A stretch of 64,000 bases of DNA from Rhizobium sp. BK376. GTDB lineage: Bacteria > Pseudomonadota > Alphaproteobacteria > Rhizobiales > Rhizobiaceae. Each line of letters starts with the position of its first letter. Within the stretch, counting starts at the first letter, position 1. Shown here piece by piece: positions 39,501 to 47,701 of this stretch. Under the pieces are notes generated by a model. The model had not been told where the DNA came from. It made no database searches and saw only the letters and a list, made by a program, of their open reading frames with translations. The stretch lies in contig NZ_SLZG01000017.1 of assembly GCF_004341625.1 (NCBI RefSeq), positions 45,871 through 109,870 of the forward strand, read 5' to 3'. A program made the translations under genes and the position numbers.

Positions 39501-42500
39501 CGCGGGCAGCCTGACGCTGAGCGGGACGAAGGTCGCCGCGGGCGGCAGCGCGCAGCTCTCCGGTCAGACCGTCACGATCGGCGCCGTCAAACAGGATAAT
39601 GGCGGGGTTCAGACGCTTGTCGGGACCACGGTGACGACGACTGGCGGCAATCTGAGCATTGCTGGCACCAATGGCGTCAACATCATCGCCAGCTCCGCCA
39701 AGGTTGGCGGTGACCTGTCCGTCGCCTCCGCCAGTGGCACCGTCAACATTATCTCTGCCGGCGTTCAGAATACGACGGTCGATATCAGTCGCGGCACGAC
39801 CCTCAAGACCGCCAGTCAGACGCAGCAGGGTTCGTCGCTCACATCAGGTGGCACCACCCTCATATCCGGCAATCAGGGTGTGCTGATCGGCGGCTCGTCG
39901 CTGACGGCCGGCGGCAATCTCGGCATCGTCTCGACGAACGGCAGTATCGCAATTACCGCCTCGCAGGATCAAACGGCGAGCCAGTCGAAGACGACGGCAA
40001 GCTCGTACAATGGCTACAAGGGCGGCCAGTCCTCCTCGGCTGCAGTCACCAGTAACGGTTCGTCGATCACCTCGCAGAATGGCAACGTCACCGTCCAAGC
40101 CGACGCCGGCAATATCAGTGTCATCGGCTCCGACATCGATGCTAAGGGCGGCGCTGCGAACCTGATTGCCAAGGGTGACGTAACCATCGGCGAAGCGACC
40201 GACAGTGCATCATCGTCCAGCAAGTTCGGCTCGAAGAAGGCGACCGAGACCACGACAACGGCAGAGGGATCGTCGATCTCGGGCCAGACTGGCGTCAGTA
40301 TCGCCTCGACGGGTGGCAACGTCACCATCTCGGCCTCCGATGTGGCCGCTGGCGATGCAACGCATACAGCCAACGCCAATATCCAGGCAGCCGGCAACAT
40401 CGTCATCGCCTCCGGCAAGGATACAGACGAGACCACCTCCGACAGCAAAAAGAGCGGCTTCCTGTCGTCTTCGAAAACCCACACGCACACCTATGACGAA
40501 GATACGGTCGGCTCCTCGATTTCCGCGTCCGGCAATGTCACTGTCAACGCCGATGGCGAGGCTGTGGTCTCGGGTTCGGAAATAGCAGCGGGCAATGATC
40601 TCAGCCTCTCCGGCTCCACCGTCACCGTCATGGGGGCCGAGGAACAGCATGAGAGCGATAAACAGGTCAAGAAATCCGGCATCGGCGTCGGCTCCGGCGG
40701 CGGGTTCATTTCGATCTATGGATCGAAGGACTCGAAGAGCAGCCAGAGCGAGACCGACAACATCGGCTCGACACTGTCGTCGGGCGGCACGACAACGATC
40801 ACGTCGACTCAAGGTGACGTCAACATCTTCGGCTCGTCTTCCCACTCCGGTGACGGCACCGTCATCTCGTCGGCGCGCGATGTCAATATCGCGCCGGGGG
40901 CTGAAGAGCAGTCATCCTCCAGTCAGACCAAACGCTCCGGCTTCGGCATCAACTTTTCCTCCGGCGACGGCAGCCTATCCATCGGCATTGGCGTCGCCAA
41001 ATCGGAAGAGAAGCGCTCGAAAGACGCCAATATCAATGCCGTCAGCACATTGGATTCCGATGGCAGCATCACCATTGCCGCAAACCGCAACATCAACGAC
41101 CAGTCCGGAAAGATTCTCGCCGCCGGCGCGATCGGCCTGATTGCTGGCGACAACGTCAACATGCTGTCGAGCAACGATGTCACCAATGCCTCCGAGATGC
41201 AGAAGAAGAGCTTTGCCGGTGTAAGCATTACGGTGCAGTCATCGCTGATAGCAGCGGGTCAGCAAGCGATGCAGGCAGGCAGCCTGCTGTCCGGGGATAA
41301 CGGTATCTATGGCATAGCGCCTGCGGTCCTGGCTGGGGTCAACGGCTATAACGCCCTGCAATCGACCTACGATGCCATCCACGCGGCGCCCGATCCAGTC
41401 ACCGGCCTGAAACCCGCCGTCGCCGGGATCTCGCTGACGGCTGGCTATAGCTTCAGCGAAAGCTCGCAGCAGTCGACGACCTCGATTCCCGTTCCGCCCG
41501 AGATTCGCGGCAGCTCCGTGACCATCATCGCCCAATCCGGTGACGTTGTGGGCCGCGGCGTCCAAATCAGCGCGGGAATGGGCAAAGATGGCAAGGCATC
41601 GACGACCTCCGATGATCCAAATAGCGGCAATGTGCTGATTTCGGCGGCGGGCAATGTTGACCTGGAAAGCGTGCAGGCCACCAGCGACAGCAAGAGCAGC
41701 AGCAAGTCAGGTAGCGCCAGCTTCGGCGTGGGCGCGAGCATCGATGCCAGCGGCAACATTTTCAACGCCGGCCCGACCGCGAACGCGGCCTACGGTTCTG
41801 GCAAGCAGGTGGCAAGCTCGGTTACGCAGGTCAATTCGAATGTTAGCGGCACCAATACGGTTACCGTCGTCGCGGGCGATACGCTGACACTGGCCGGTGG
41901 CGTTCTTTCCGGCAACACTGTTAACGTCGCTGCGGTCAATGGTATCACCATCGAAAGTCGCCAGGATACGGCATCCTATGACGAAAAGTCGAAGAGTGCC
42001 CAACTCGGCATCAGCTCCGGCGGCATCAGCTCCGGCGGCATCAGCGGCGGCTACAATCAGGGCACGATCACCGGTGATTATGCCAATGTTTCCCAGCAGA
42101 GCGGCATCTTCGCTGGTTCCGGCGGCTATCACGTCAATACCGACGGCACGATTGATCTGAGAGGCGGCTTCATCGGCTCGACCGCCGACCCCAAAAACAA
42201 TGACTTGGCCGCCAACGAGATCTTTTATTCCGACATCGGAAATTCGATGTCGGCCTCTTCGACGAGCACCGGCTTCAGCCTGATCGGCGCGGGCATTCCC
42301 GTCCCGACCGTCGGCCAGCCGGCCAAGCAGAGCGACAGCGGCGCGACGCTAGCGACGATCACGCCCGGCAATTGGAACCTGACGAACCAGCAGCAGGACC
42401 TGTCTGGGCTTAACACCGATGCCTCCAAGGCGAATACTCAGGTCGATCCGTTCGACATCGACAAGTTGAAAGCCCAGCAGCAGAGTGCGGCGGCGCTATC

Positions 42501-44724
42501 GCAGCTTGCGAATATGGCAATCGGCGATCTCGCCCAGAAGCTTCAGCTTCCCGAAGGGAGCCCGCTCAAAGTAGCCTTGCATGCGGCGGCAGCGGCCGTG
42601 ATTGCGCAAGTCGCCGGCAGCAACCCCGGGCAGGCAGCGGCCGCGGCGGCCGCAGAGGAATTGGTCAATGGCGTACTTGCGGACGCCCTGAAGGCAAACC
42701 CCGCTCTAACTGCGCCTGAGCGTATTGCCATCCAGCAATGGGCAGCAGCATTGGTCGGAACCGCTATTGGCGGCAATGCGGGAGCTGCTGCCTCGCTTGA
42801 TGCGTTCAACTATAACTTCCTGACACATGAGCAGCTTAAGGAAGCCAAGGATATTGCCGCTGCAATCGCAAAGTGCCAGGCGGCGCCTGACAGCCAGGGA
42901 TGCAGCACCAACGACATCACCGCGCTCTATCAGAAGAACGCGTATTATCTGACACTGTCACAGAACAATACGAAGAATCTGATCGCAAATTGCAGCGGCA
43001 GTACGGCGTCGGCGGCTTGTCAGGAGGGGATCAGGCAGCTTCTCGAGTTCCAGAAAGCGGTGGCAAATGACAGCGATGCCGGCCTCCCCGTGGCACAGCA
43101 GGCCGGCGCTTATGCCGTCATGCAATCTGCATTTAGCTATGACGGCATTTTGGCAGATCACCTTGCAGGTGTCCTCAATGGGTCGATTACACCCGATCAG
43201 GCGCTTGCCGATGCTGCGACGGATATTTCCAAAAGCAAGGGCGGCATCGCAGCTTTCCTTGATGCGGCGGGAGTTGTTGGCGGAGCGGCAGTGTGTGGCG
43301 GCACTGGCGGGGTCGCCTGCGCACTAGGTCTTCTGGGCGCGGCGAGTGCAGCTAATCACCTTTACGGCGATGCACAACAGGCAATCACCGGAGAGGCAGC
43401 CAAGTCGATCCTGGAATTGGCGCTTCAGAACCAGGGCTATTCAGCGGCCGACGCCGCGAAGTATCAAGCCTATGTCGATGCCGGCATCCTGGTCGTGACT
43501 GTTGGGACGGTAGGCGGTCAGACCGTTTACAGCTTTGCTGTCAATGCCAGCAAGCTTGGTGGTGCAAACAGCGCATCCCGCTTGCTCCAGGTTGTCGTCG
43601 CTGACGCGGATATCGGCGCTTCTCAGATCGACAATGCTGCGTTGGAGCTAAAGGGGGTAAGCTGCTCAGGCACCACTTGTATCGTCGGCTGCTCCTTCGA
43701 AGGCTCGACGCTGGTCAAGACCATAGATGGCTTCACCGCTATCCGTGATATTCGCCCCGGTAAGACTCGGGTCTGGTCGCGAGATGAGCACGGACAGGAA
43801 GGCTATAAGCTTGTCCTGCATCAGATGCTCAACAGGCATGCTGAAACCGTCTATGTCACCTTGCGTTCTGAAAGCGGCGGGCATCCGCAGACTATTACCA
43901 CCACGCTAACGCACCCCTTCTTCGCGATCGTGCCGGAAGGTGCTGTGCAGCCGGCGGCATTGCCTGAAGGTCGTTTGTATCATGGCCCAATCGCCAATGG
44001 CGCTTGGGTTGCCGCCCGTGACCTGAAACCGGGCTACAGATTGCTGGGCGCGGACGGAAGCTGGACCGATGTCGTCGGAGTTCGAGTTTCCGGTAAAGCG
44101 CTCGACGCCTACAATCTCACGGTTGCTGGTTTCCATACCTACTTCGTCAAGCAAGCTGACAACGCAGACGCCGAACCGGTATGGGTTCACAATTCGTGCA
44201 CATACACTCCGACCGTCAGCGGGGACCTAGTGAGCTCGAATGGGGCGAAATATGCTACGGTCGGACAAACCAACAATGGAAATCCGGTCTACTACAGCAA
44301 TGGAAATTATTTTGAGTTCAATGGAACCGGCGTCGCACGAATCGATCCACAAAAGCAGGGCATTGTCTTCCAGAATCAGGTTCTTCAGTCCGTTGGAATT
44401 CCAGAAAACAAAGTCAAGGTTCCAGGTCTTCTAGGTGATGGCACAGCACAGAACACCATTCCTGACGCTATTGTGGCTAGCGGCACAGGAACTCCACTGG
44501 ATGGCGTAACGGAGGCCAAATTCTACAACGCGACGACAGTAAAGGAGACCAATCAATTGACGGCGCAAATGAGTTTCGCGTCATCTAACGGGTTGCCCTA
44601 TAATCTGGTTGTCGGGCCTAGCACTGTGGTTGATAACATGCTCGAACAAGCAATAAGCAGGCTTCAATATGGTGGGAATATCTACCGATTCGACCCCGCG
44701 ACTGGAATTATGACAAGATATTGA
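30583..44724 (+). CDS. CdiA/FhaB-like two-partner-secreted exoprotein with PT-HINT and nuclease toxin
   Basis: 4,713 residues from GTG 30583. A long signal peptide (SLAITLSALLFLQPAIANA) precedes the TPS domain with the classic NPNLYG and NPNGITCNGCGF motifs. About 18 body repeats cover residues ~490-2120, and a second haemagglutinin region is rich in Ser/Gly/Lys up to ~3720. The pre-toxin region (residues ~3808-4100) is shared with the orphan module at 7682. An intein-like PT-HINT domain follows: catalytic Cys in VGCSFEGSTLVKT (codon 43690), TTTLTHPFF block, and AYNLTVAGFHTYFV plus WVHN ending at 44193. Cleavage after that Asn would free a ~176-residue tip (from Ser codon 44194). The tip has TIPDAIV and VTEAKFY, a PD-(D/E)XK-like nuclease signature (Glu 44512, Lys 44518). 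This would make it a contact-dependent DNase or RNase (inferred). Confidence 0.85.
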   Translation: MSKRSGQDSGKSFNERTALRSPAGNAVLWLVRLCHQSLAITLSALLFLQPAIANAQSISASATAPTTNRPGVGAAPNGVPLIDIVTPNGAGLSHNKYDDFNVGTPGLILNNFKGEVGTSNLGGVTPGNPNLYGSNPASVILNEITSGNRSALNGPTEVFGGRADVIIANPNGITCNGCGFINTPRATLTTGVPNIGADGSLSGFTVNGGDVTFEGAGGNFATAPGAVDLFDVVARNIHVNAPVYGKTLRLTGGASQYNYATGEATALTATSGTPEYAIDGTALGAMRADRIKVVVTEKGAGVKMSGDMAANAGELSLSADGKISIGNASGRDGVAITSKQKVTAAKVTSRQKVAVQTDQGITLQSIAADSDIVLASGTGLLSVSGDVNSGTTVQMTSGSGIAAGSVTAGNGATTLVATSGDIAIAGAAISSGDLSLTASAGSISAASLQSSQNIASNAALDIAVVGNVQAQGNVNVTGRSISTGKVISGINIAATSADPNGNVVLGVAGDLSLTATGGNIATGSLLSAGSLKTTATGNMTAGGVQSANDLTISAASLMVSGITSYGALTVNTAGGRVDVNGQVLVASNVLISGSALQAGAIAAGVDFAASDPNGGSIVLGSSGTLGLTATAGNIVADNLLSAGDLTAQATLLQANNLTSHGNVAIAASGNAGMGGGVNVANQLLGAGNVTISSNTSGVGVGLLASGVDFAATKAAGGNIVLAGSGDLTINDSAGAIQAGTVLAAGAINASGQTITADTITGHKDITLSGATSATAGSGVVNVTGQVLGAGNVRVSGSDIKADAVVSGVDIAATNASGGGVILSQTTAGTGNLSLTASDQLKVGTLLSAGDLNASGAAITAGNISAHHDMTLGGIISVSGQILGSSNVSITGESLSAQTIVAGLDFGGTNAAGGNIVLGQAGDLNVSVNGAVTAPTIQAAGIIDVSGASVTADSITGHKDITLSGADAGVNVTNQVLGGGDVAIFGSSISADSIVSGVDFTRTAAANGNIVLAGSGDLTLAASGALSAGTLLSAGDLTASGSTVTADGITAHGAVTLGGAIGTTTASGRVDVTNQILGSGNVSITGQSLTAQTIVSGIDFDATSAAGGNIVLGQAGDLNVAVNGAVAVPTMQAAGIIDVSGASVAASSITGHGDITLSGATTIGGQVLGAGDVSVSGSSIRAGIIVSGVDFARTAAANGNIVLAASGDLSLSSSGNIDAGTLLSAAGFSAAGSTIAADGITAHGDVTLGGAISVTDQILGSGNVSIAGQSLSAQTVIAGIDFAGTNAAGGNIVLGQTGDLTVAVNGAVAAPTIQAAGAIDVGGASVAAASITGHKDVTLSGTGVGGVNVTNQVLGGGNVGVSGQSIKAGTIVSGVDFTATAAANGNIVQTTSGNLTLASTGSIKTGTLLSAGSFSASGATVTADAVTAHGDMMLNGATSIAGQILGAGNVLITGQSLSAQSVVAGIDFDATTRAGGNIVLGQTGDLTTQLSGGFSVSTIEAAGAINVNAATVTADTLTGHKDITLAGATTVNGQVLGGGNISVSGPSIAAGAIVSGVDFAGTAAANGNIVQTTVGDVSLTSTGGLTVGTLLSAGDLTAQAMDLTASSITSHGETDLKASGTAASGRVNVSGQVLSAGDLTINANSLNAGLLISGVDFAATNASGGNIVLAPSGAMNLTVVGKAAAGTILSAGDFTANAGNLQASSITSHGKVGVVGNVDVSNQILADGDLTINGGSISAPTLISGIDFAATNAAGGTIVLASSGSTNLTASGNIAAGTILSAGDFTANAADLIADSITTHGSAGIVGNVDVSNQIITAGNLTVSGGHINAPTLISGIDFAATSARGGGIVLGTAGDMNLTASAGITAQTMLSAGAINASGSAITANAVTGHGDITLTGSNSVNVSGQLLSAGDVLLSGLTVQLGQAVTGVDFATTSRSSNGAIALGPSGDLTINAASASAGTLIVAGNLNVAAGAFTGGNITGHGAVSIGSASSPGAIRINGQLLGANNVSMTGSTVSGNVIAAGVDFAAMDQSGASNVILGQSGNLTLTAAAGDVAFNSLLAAGTITANAANNIGANAVAHGNLALTAGNAITLTGQSLGTGDINLNARSISIDTLVSGVDFAATNASGNRSLMLRRAGTMTLAASNGSISANSLLSGGNLVATATQNISYNSLQSLGSAALTSPGAIAYTSTTRVGGNLTLNTGALDLSGSRGSRMAGGGTLIVNASSANLSGSNLVFGGLALNLSGNADLSNAQVSTVTNAGGSGDISISAAGLTTTAGTSLLAAHDLTLNLPSLGNAGQLAAGNNLTFNVSSDFYNSPSGLVFAGNNANLFVGGTLTNDQGAILSGNGLTIAGPGGGQRNGAVVNSAGLIQSGGTMSILTNGLTNTTTSGPAIQRNVQVSDDILHAYDLIDDDGTTTSLVHQIVDQDQLISGAGASAQIRAGGDLTINATNLTNGYSSIKSDGNMLLTVAGTLTNDGATLNRITEATCSSSTPCQYYPDKTVETTTLNCSGPNRPCIENTTTTYEPNPNGTRDPSKDLNPGTTVTGVAAIGAISGVIQARGGLAINGGGAVNNVASNGSIAGQVAIDAPATTNNPLGALGSMTAGGALFNVNAALSNVTANGGANAGSGPSLTGSGPTIGSGPTIGSSNLRASGGPSINGSNLAVANGVAVSNNGVTASNGTAISGNTLTIAGASVNPNSLMGKLTAAIGNSGNLTQILQTNGAELASLAKPQSGGVGGTVPGQVFLFETRAAFLDVSKFYGSSYFIDRIGYTPETKVPFLGDAYFDNQLVDEQMRQLVGNGLGAGSFVPGDNATDQMKSLLDNGVAYAEANGLGLGQALTPQQAASLTQSMVIYQTEIVDGAPVLVPVVYLSAADRAKTTSAAMIAGNTVSIDAGSVNNSGTIAAVDGMTINAGSIKANGGAFLAGGNMNLNAENGITLAAQTMNIGGQTVVAANGGITAGGNLKMDEGAGSLTLSGTKVAAGGSAQLSGQTVTIGAVKQDNGGVQTLVGTTVTTTGGNLSIAGTNGVNIIASSAKVGGDLSVASASGTVNIISAGVQNTTVDISRGTTLKTASQTQQGSSLTSGGTTLISGNQGVLIGGSSLTAGGNLGIVSTNGSIAITASQDQTASQSKTTASSYNGYKGGQSSSAAVTSNGSSITSQNGNVTVQADAGNISVIGSDIDAKGGAANLIAKGDVTIGEATDSASSSSKFGSKKATETTTTAEGSSISGQTGVSIASTGGNVTISASDVAAGDATHTANANIQAAGNIVIASGKDTDETTSDSKKSGFLSSSKTHTHTYDEDTVGSSISASGNVTVNADGEAVVSGSEIAAGNDLSLSGSTVTVMGAEEQHESDKQVKKSGIGVGSGGGFISIYGSKDSKSSQSETDNIGSTLSSGGTTTITSTQGDVNIFGSSSHSGDGTVISSARDVNIAPGAEEQSSSSQTKRSGFGINFSSGDGSLSIGIGVAKSEEKRSKDANINAVSTLDSDGSITIAANRNINDQSGKILAAGAIGLIAGDNVNMLSSNDVTNASEMQKKSFAGVSITVQSSLIAAGQQAMQAGSLLSGDNGIYGIAPAVLAGVNGYNALQSTYDAIHAAPDPVTGLKPAVAGISLTAGYSFSESSQQSTTSIPVPPEIRGSSVTIIAQSGDVVGRGVQISAGMGKDGKASTTSDDPNSGNVLISAAGNVDLESVQATSDSKSSSKSGSASFGVGASIDASGNIFNAGPTANAAYGSGKQVASSVTQVNSNVSGTNTVTVVAGDTLTLAGGVLSGNTVNVAAVNGITIESRQDTASYDEKSKSAQLGISSGGISSGGISGGYNQGTITGDYANVSQQSGIFAGSGGYHVNTDGTIDLRGGFIGSTADPKNNDLAANEIFYSDIGNSMSASSTSTGFSLIGAGIPVPTVGQPAKQSDSGATLATITPGNWNLTNQQQDLSGLNTDASKANTQVDPFDIDKLKAQQQSAAALSQLANMAIGDLAQKLQLPEGSPLKVALHAAAAAVIAQVAGSNPGQAAAAAAAEELVNGVLADALKANPALTAPERIAIQQWAAALVGTAIGGNAGAAASLDAFNYNFLTHEQLKEAKDIAAAIAKCQAAPDSQGCSTNDITALYQKNAYYLTLSQNNTKNLIANCSGSTASAACQEGIRQLLEFQKAVANDSDAGLPVAQQAGAYAVMQSAFSYDGILADHLAGVLNGSITPDQALADAATDISKSKGGIAAFLDAAGVVGGAAVCGGTGGVACALGLLGAASAANHLYGDAQQAITGEAAKSILELALQNQGYSAADAAKYQAYVDAGILVVTVGTVGGQTVYSFAVNASKLGGANSASRLLQVVVADADIGASQIDNAALELKGVSCSGTTCIVGCSFEGSTLVKTIDGFTAIRDIRPGKTRVWSRDEHGQEGYKLVLHQMLNRHAETVYVTLRSESGGHPQTITTTLTHPFFAIVPEGAVQPAALPEGRLYHGPIANGAWVAARDLKPGYRLLGADGSWTDVVGVRVSGKALDAYNLTVAGFHTYFVKQADNADAEPVWVHNSCTYTPTVSGDLVSSNGAKYATVGQTNNGNPVYYSNGNYFEFNGTGVARIDPQKQGIVFQNQVLQSVGIPENKVKVPGLLGDGTAQNTIPDAIVASGTGTPLDGVTEAKFYNATTVKETNQLTAQMSFASSNGLPYNLVVGPSTVVDNMLEQAISRLQYGGNIYRFDPATGIMTRY
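32047..37000 (+). repeat. About 18 tandem ~288-bp repeats in the cdiA body
   Basis: Each unit begins with G(V/I)DFAATNAAGGNIVLG-like sequence, then a beta-helix rung set (SAGDLTASG), ITGHKDITLSG and VLGAGNVSVSGSSI. The first clear unit (GINIAATSADPNG) is at about 32047 and the last (GVDFAATNASGNRS) at about 36937, giving an average period of 288 bp or 96 residues. They form the stalk that sets the reach of the toxin. Confidence 0.8.
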
Positions 44725-44731
44725 GGCGATG

Positions 44732-45493
44732 ATGGCAAGTGAACGGAAAAATGGGCAACCGACAATAGAGTTCGATGTGCTGACAGCGAATTACATGTCG
44801 GACTGGCGTTTCGGTCAGCGTTTTTTTGAATTGTTGATCGATACGGACGTGCGTCTCACACCCGAGAAGATCGGAAACTCCGATAACCTGACGAAATATG
44901 AAAATATCGCTTCTTTTGAGTCGCACTGGGGAAAGAAGGTTCGGCTCGAGGGACCACTTGGTCCTTCAGATGTGTTGTGGCCTGTTGCTTGGCACCGCCG
45001 CACGAAGCTTGAGAGCAATGGTCGGGTGAGTTTTACGGATCGAAACAAAAAGGGAGATTTGATTTTCGGAAATATTTTTATGTCATCCGCTTATGATGAG
45101 GCAACGGATTGGCTTAAATTCTTTAAAGAAGTCTGCGAGCTGACTAAGGCTGCCGCAGGATTTATCCATATTCCAGCGGAAGTCGAGAGACGCGAAAATG
45201 GGTATTCGCCCTACTATCCCGGTGTTGGCGGAAGTATCTTAAAAAAGCAGTTTCCCAATATTGCCTGGGCGACGTTCTTTGGTCCCCCTTACGCTCATGA
45301 GGTTGATTTTAAAAAGCTCGCTGAACTTGGCTATTGCGTCGAGGAGCTAGCCGACGGCTATCTCTTGTTGATGAGCGATAATATCATGGATAGCTTCAAC
45401 GACTTCCCGACATTCTCCCGTCGGCGCGTGGAGCTGAAGAAGCTTTTCAGGCCGGATCTGTTCCGGATTACTGAAGAAGCGGAGGTATCATAA
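44732..45493 (+). CDS. Candidate immunity protein for the CdiA nuclease tip
   Basis: 253 residues; ATG 44732 lies five bases after GAGG at the end of cdiA (ATG 44729 is adjacent). Soluble, no signal peptide, rich in Trp, Phe and charged residues (MSDWRFGQRFFELL, WPVAWHRR, AWATFFGPPYAHEVDFKKLA). The gene starts seven bases after the cdiA stop, the classic position of cdiI. The family is not recognised. A/T content is higher than in cdiA, matching exchangeable toxin/immunity DNA. Confidence 0.7.
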   Translation: MASERKNGQPTIEFDVLTANYMSDWRFGQRFFELLIDTDVRLTPEKIGNSDNLTKYENIASFESHWGKKVRLEGPLGPSDVLWPVAWHRRTKLESNGRVSFTDRNKKGDLIFGNIFMSSAYDEATDWLKFFKEVCELTKAAAGFIHIPAEVERRENGYSPYYPGVGGSILKKQFPNIAWATFFGPPYAHEVDFKKLAELGYCVEELADGYLLLMSDNIMDSFNDFPTFSRRRVELKKLFRPDLFRITEEAEVS

Positions 45494-45548
45494 TTCGGTC
45501 AGCTGCGACACCGCGCATCCGATAGACCACTGCTGCTGCATCGGCGGT

Positions 45549-46487
45549 ATGGCAAAAATTGTGCAACACCGAGATGATATTGTCGTCATCCCGATTCCCA
45601 AATATCTCCCATCTGAGAATGACAGCGTTATGAGCTACGATCTCTATCTGGACTTCAAGTCACGCGTGCGAATGGAGGACATTTTCGAGTTTTTTGCGGC
45701 CCGCGCTAACTACAAGGCAAATGGAAGCCAGATCATCTACGAGAATGGCCTCACCGGCGTTTATTTCATGCTCAACTTTAGCGAAGAAAAGAAGGGCTTC
45801 TTGCGCAAAAACGACATAAAGGCCCACATCAATATCAATTATTGCAGGCCAAGCTTCTTCGGATTGGAGGCGGAGATTGAAATTGCCGATCTCCTGAAAA
45901 GGTTCCCATGCCAGATCCACGATCCCCAGATGAACGGAATGGGCGACGGTCCCTATTCGAGGGAGGGGTTCCTGCGTGGTTGGAACGCCGGCAACGAGTT
46001 CGGCATAGAAGCCGTTCTGTCACAGTCCAGCGATCCGATCTTGCATCTGCCTTCATCGCAGCTCCACAAAACGTGGCACTGGAACTATAGTCGGCCTCTC
46101 CGGCAAGCCAGGTGCGGGAATAGGCAATTTGTCCCGCAAGTTCTGTATATGCTGATCTCTGGGCGTGTTCGAACGGTCGCTGTCTGGGGTGATGCACTCC
46201 CGGCGATCCTGCCGGAAGTCGATTTTATCCTTTTGGCCCGCCAGGAGAATGGCAATAGCGTCTTCGGCTATATGCCTTGGGACGAGGTGACGGATTTGCT
46301 CAACGCCAACGGTTACCATTGCGAAACCGATGGCTTTAACTTGGACTATACCGCTCCGCCGGCACGGATCGGGGACTTCATTCGGGATTTTACGCCAGCC
46401 GATCGTTCCGAGCTCACGAGGCTTTCCCCAGATCGCATTCTTGATGAAGAGCTTGTTCAACAACAGCTCGCTGCGCGCCAGAAGTGA
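45549..46487 (+). CDS. Second immunity-like or accessory protein downstream of cdiA
   Basis: 312 residues, starting 55 bases after the first immunity candidate. Soluble, with no signal or membrane segments. Features are VVIPIPKYLPSE near the start, SGRVRTVAVWGDALPAILPE near 205 and VFGYMPWDEVTDLLNANGY near 240. No family is recognised. Its position suggests an immunity gene, either a second one for the same toxin or an orphan left from an earlier toxin tip. Confidence 0.5.
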   Translation: MAKIVQHRDDIVVIPIPKYLPSENDSVMSYDLYLDFKSRVRMEDIFEFFAARANYKANGSQIIYENGLTGVYFMLNFSEEKKGFLRKNDIKAHININYCRPSFFGLEAEIEIADLLKRFPCQIHDPQMNGMGDGPYSREGFLRGWNAGNEFGIEAVLSQSSDPILHLPSSQLHKTWHWNYSRPLRQARCGNRQFVPQVLYMLISGRVRTVAVWGDALPAILPEVDFILLARQENGNSVFGYMPWDEVTDLLNANGYHCETDGFNLDYTAPPARIGDFIRDFTPADRSELTRLSPDRILDEELVQQQLAARQK

Positions 46488-46587
46488 CTAGATGCCGTAA
46501 TGGGCCGGCGCTTCGGAGACTGTAGCCAGATAGGTGGCTGTCCCTCAGAATAATGATGTTGATACGGGGGTCCGAGTGGGTCGGCCC

Positions 46588-47699
46588 GGCGTTGGTGCAT
46601 GGGTCACAACGGGAACGACTTTCTGTCTTTGAACAGACGCTATGCCTTTGCTGCTTGGCAGCGGACGGAATTCGGGCGAGCGCATGCCAGCATGCGATTG
46701 AGGGCGGCGCAGCCGATGGCGACCTCGGTCTGTTGCGCGCCGAATGAGCGTGCCCGTAGTCGGTGTCCGATGATCGATTTGTATCGGCCGATGGCGGTCT
46801 CGACCAGCGAGCGCTTGCCATAGCCGGTCGTTGCTTGCCATTTCATCCGACCGTGGGCCTTGATCGCTTCGATGTGTCGGTCTCGCTGACTGGCGATCCC
46901 CGTTTGCGAGCCGTCGATCGCGTTTGATCGAGGTGGAATGACGACGACAGCATCGGCGCTATGCCGACCGACGGCATCATAGGTCGGTTCACCATCATAG
47001 GCGCCGTCGGTCGTGAACTGGCTATCGGTCGATCGATCTCATTGAGCAGCGGTTCGACCTGTGAGGCGTCGCCCGCATTCTGATCGGTCATGTTTTGAGC
47101 GATGATTTCGCCGGTGGCGGCGTCCAGCGCAAGGTGCAATTTGCGCCAGCGCCGACGGGATTTAGCACCGTGCTTCTCCGCTAGCCACTGGCCGGCGCCA
47201 TAGACTTCGAGCCCTGTGCTGTCGATGATGATGTGGACTGGTCCCGTTTTCGCAATGCTACGACCATTTGGCCTGTTCATCGATCGCCATGTCCGTGCCC
47301 GCCGGCTCAGCGTGGTGTGATCGGGCACGGCGAGATCCAACCCCATCAATTTGAGCGCCGACACCAGCAAGCCCTCCGTCTGTCGCAGACGCAGGCCGAA
47401 CACCAGGCCCAGCATCAAGGCGGTCTCAATCGCCAGTTCAGAATAGCGAGGCTGGCCGCCGCGTGTCGTCCGCTTCGGCGCCTGCCAGGACGACAACGCT
47501 TCCGGTGTTATCCAAAACGTCAGACTGCCGCGACGGCGAAGGCCGGCTTCGTATTCTGCCCAGTTCGTCACCTTGAACTTCATCTTGCCGATACGATGAC
47601 GGCGGGCAGCATTGTGTTTGAAAGGCATAGCGGTGACTGGGCGTTGTTTCGATCGCCGCTCCATAAAGCGTAACCGCTAACGATCGGTGCACCAATGCC
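46588..47699 (-). mobile_element. Decayed IS5-family insertion sequence
   Basis: Boundaries are proposed from an imperfect inverted repeat: GGCGTTGGTGCATGG at 46588 and the complement of CGGTGCACCAATGCC ending at 47699, giving about 1.1 kb, the normal IS5 size. No target duplication was found. The only gene is a frameshifted transposase on the minus strand. It lies just downstream of the cdi immunity genes. Confidence 0.6.
46640..47664 (-). pseudogene. IS5-family transposase, frameshifted
   Basis: The N-terminal two-thirds (VTNWAEYEAGLRRRGSLTFW, PDHTTLSRRARTW, HIIIDSTGLEVYGAG) read in one frame from 47664 or 47628 to LLNEIDRPI near 47030. A single-base shift there moves the remainder (SQFTTDGAYDGEPTYDAVG, VVVIPPRSNAI, then SLVETAIGRYKSIIGHRLRA) into another frame, ending at 46640. 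The second catalytic Asp (TDGAYDGE) and the Glu (ETAIGRYK) are therefore disconnected from the first (IIDSTG). It is inactive unless the shift is an assembly error. Confidence 0.85.
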
Positions 47700-47701
47700 G
47701 A

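Noticed and set aside
30595..43900. Many long antisense frames within cdiA
   Set aside because: They mirror the repeats of the sense protein and are Ala/Pro/Ser/Val-rich shadows without start signals.
44732..45493. Assigning the CdiA immunity protein to a named Imm family (Imm52 considered)
   Set aside because: The N-terminal pattern expected for that family is not evident; the name would be a guess.
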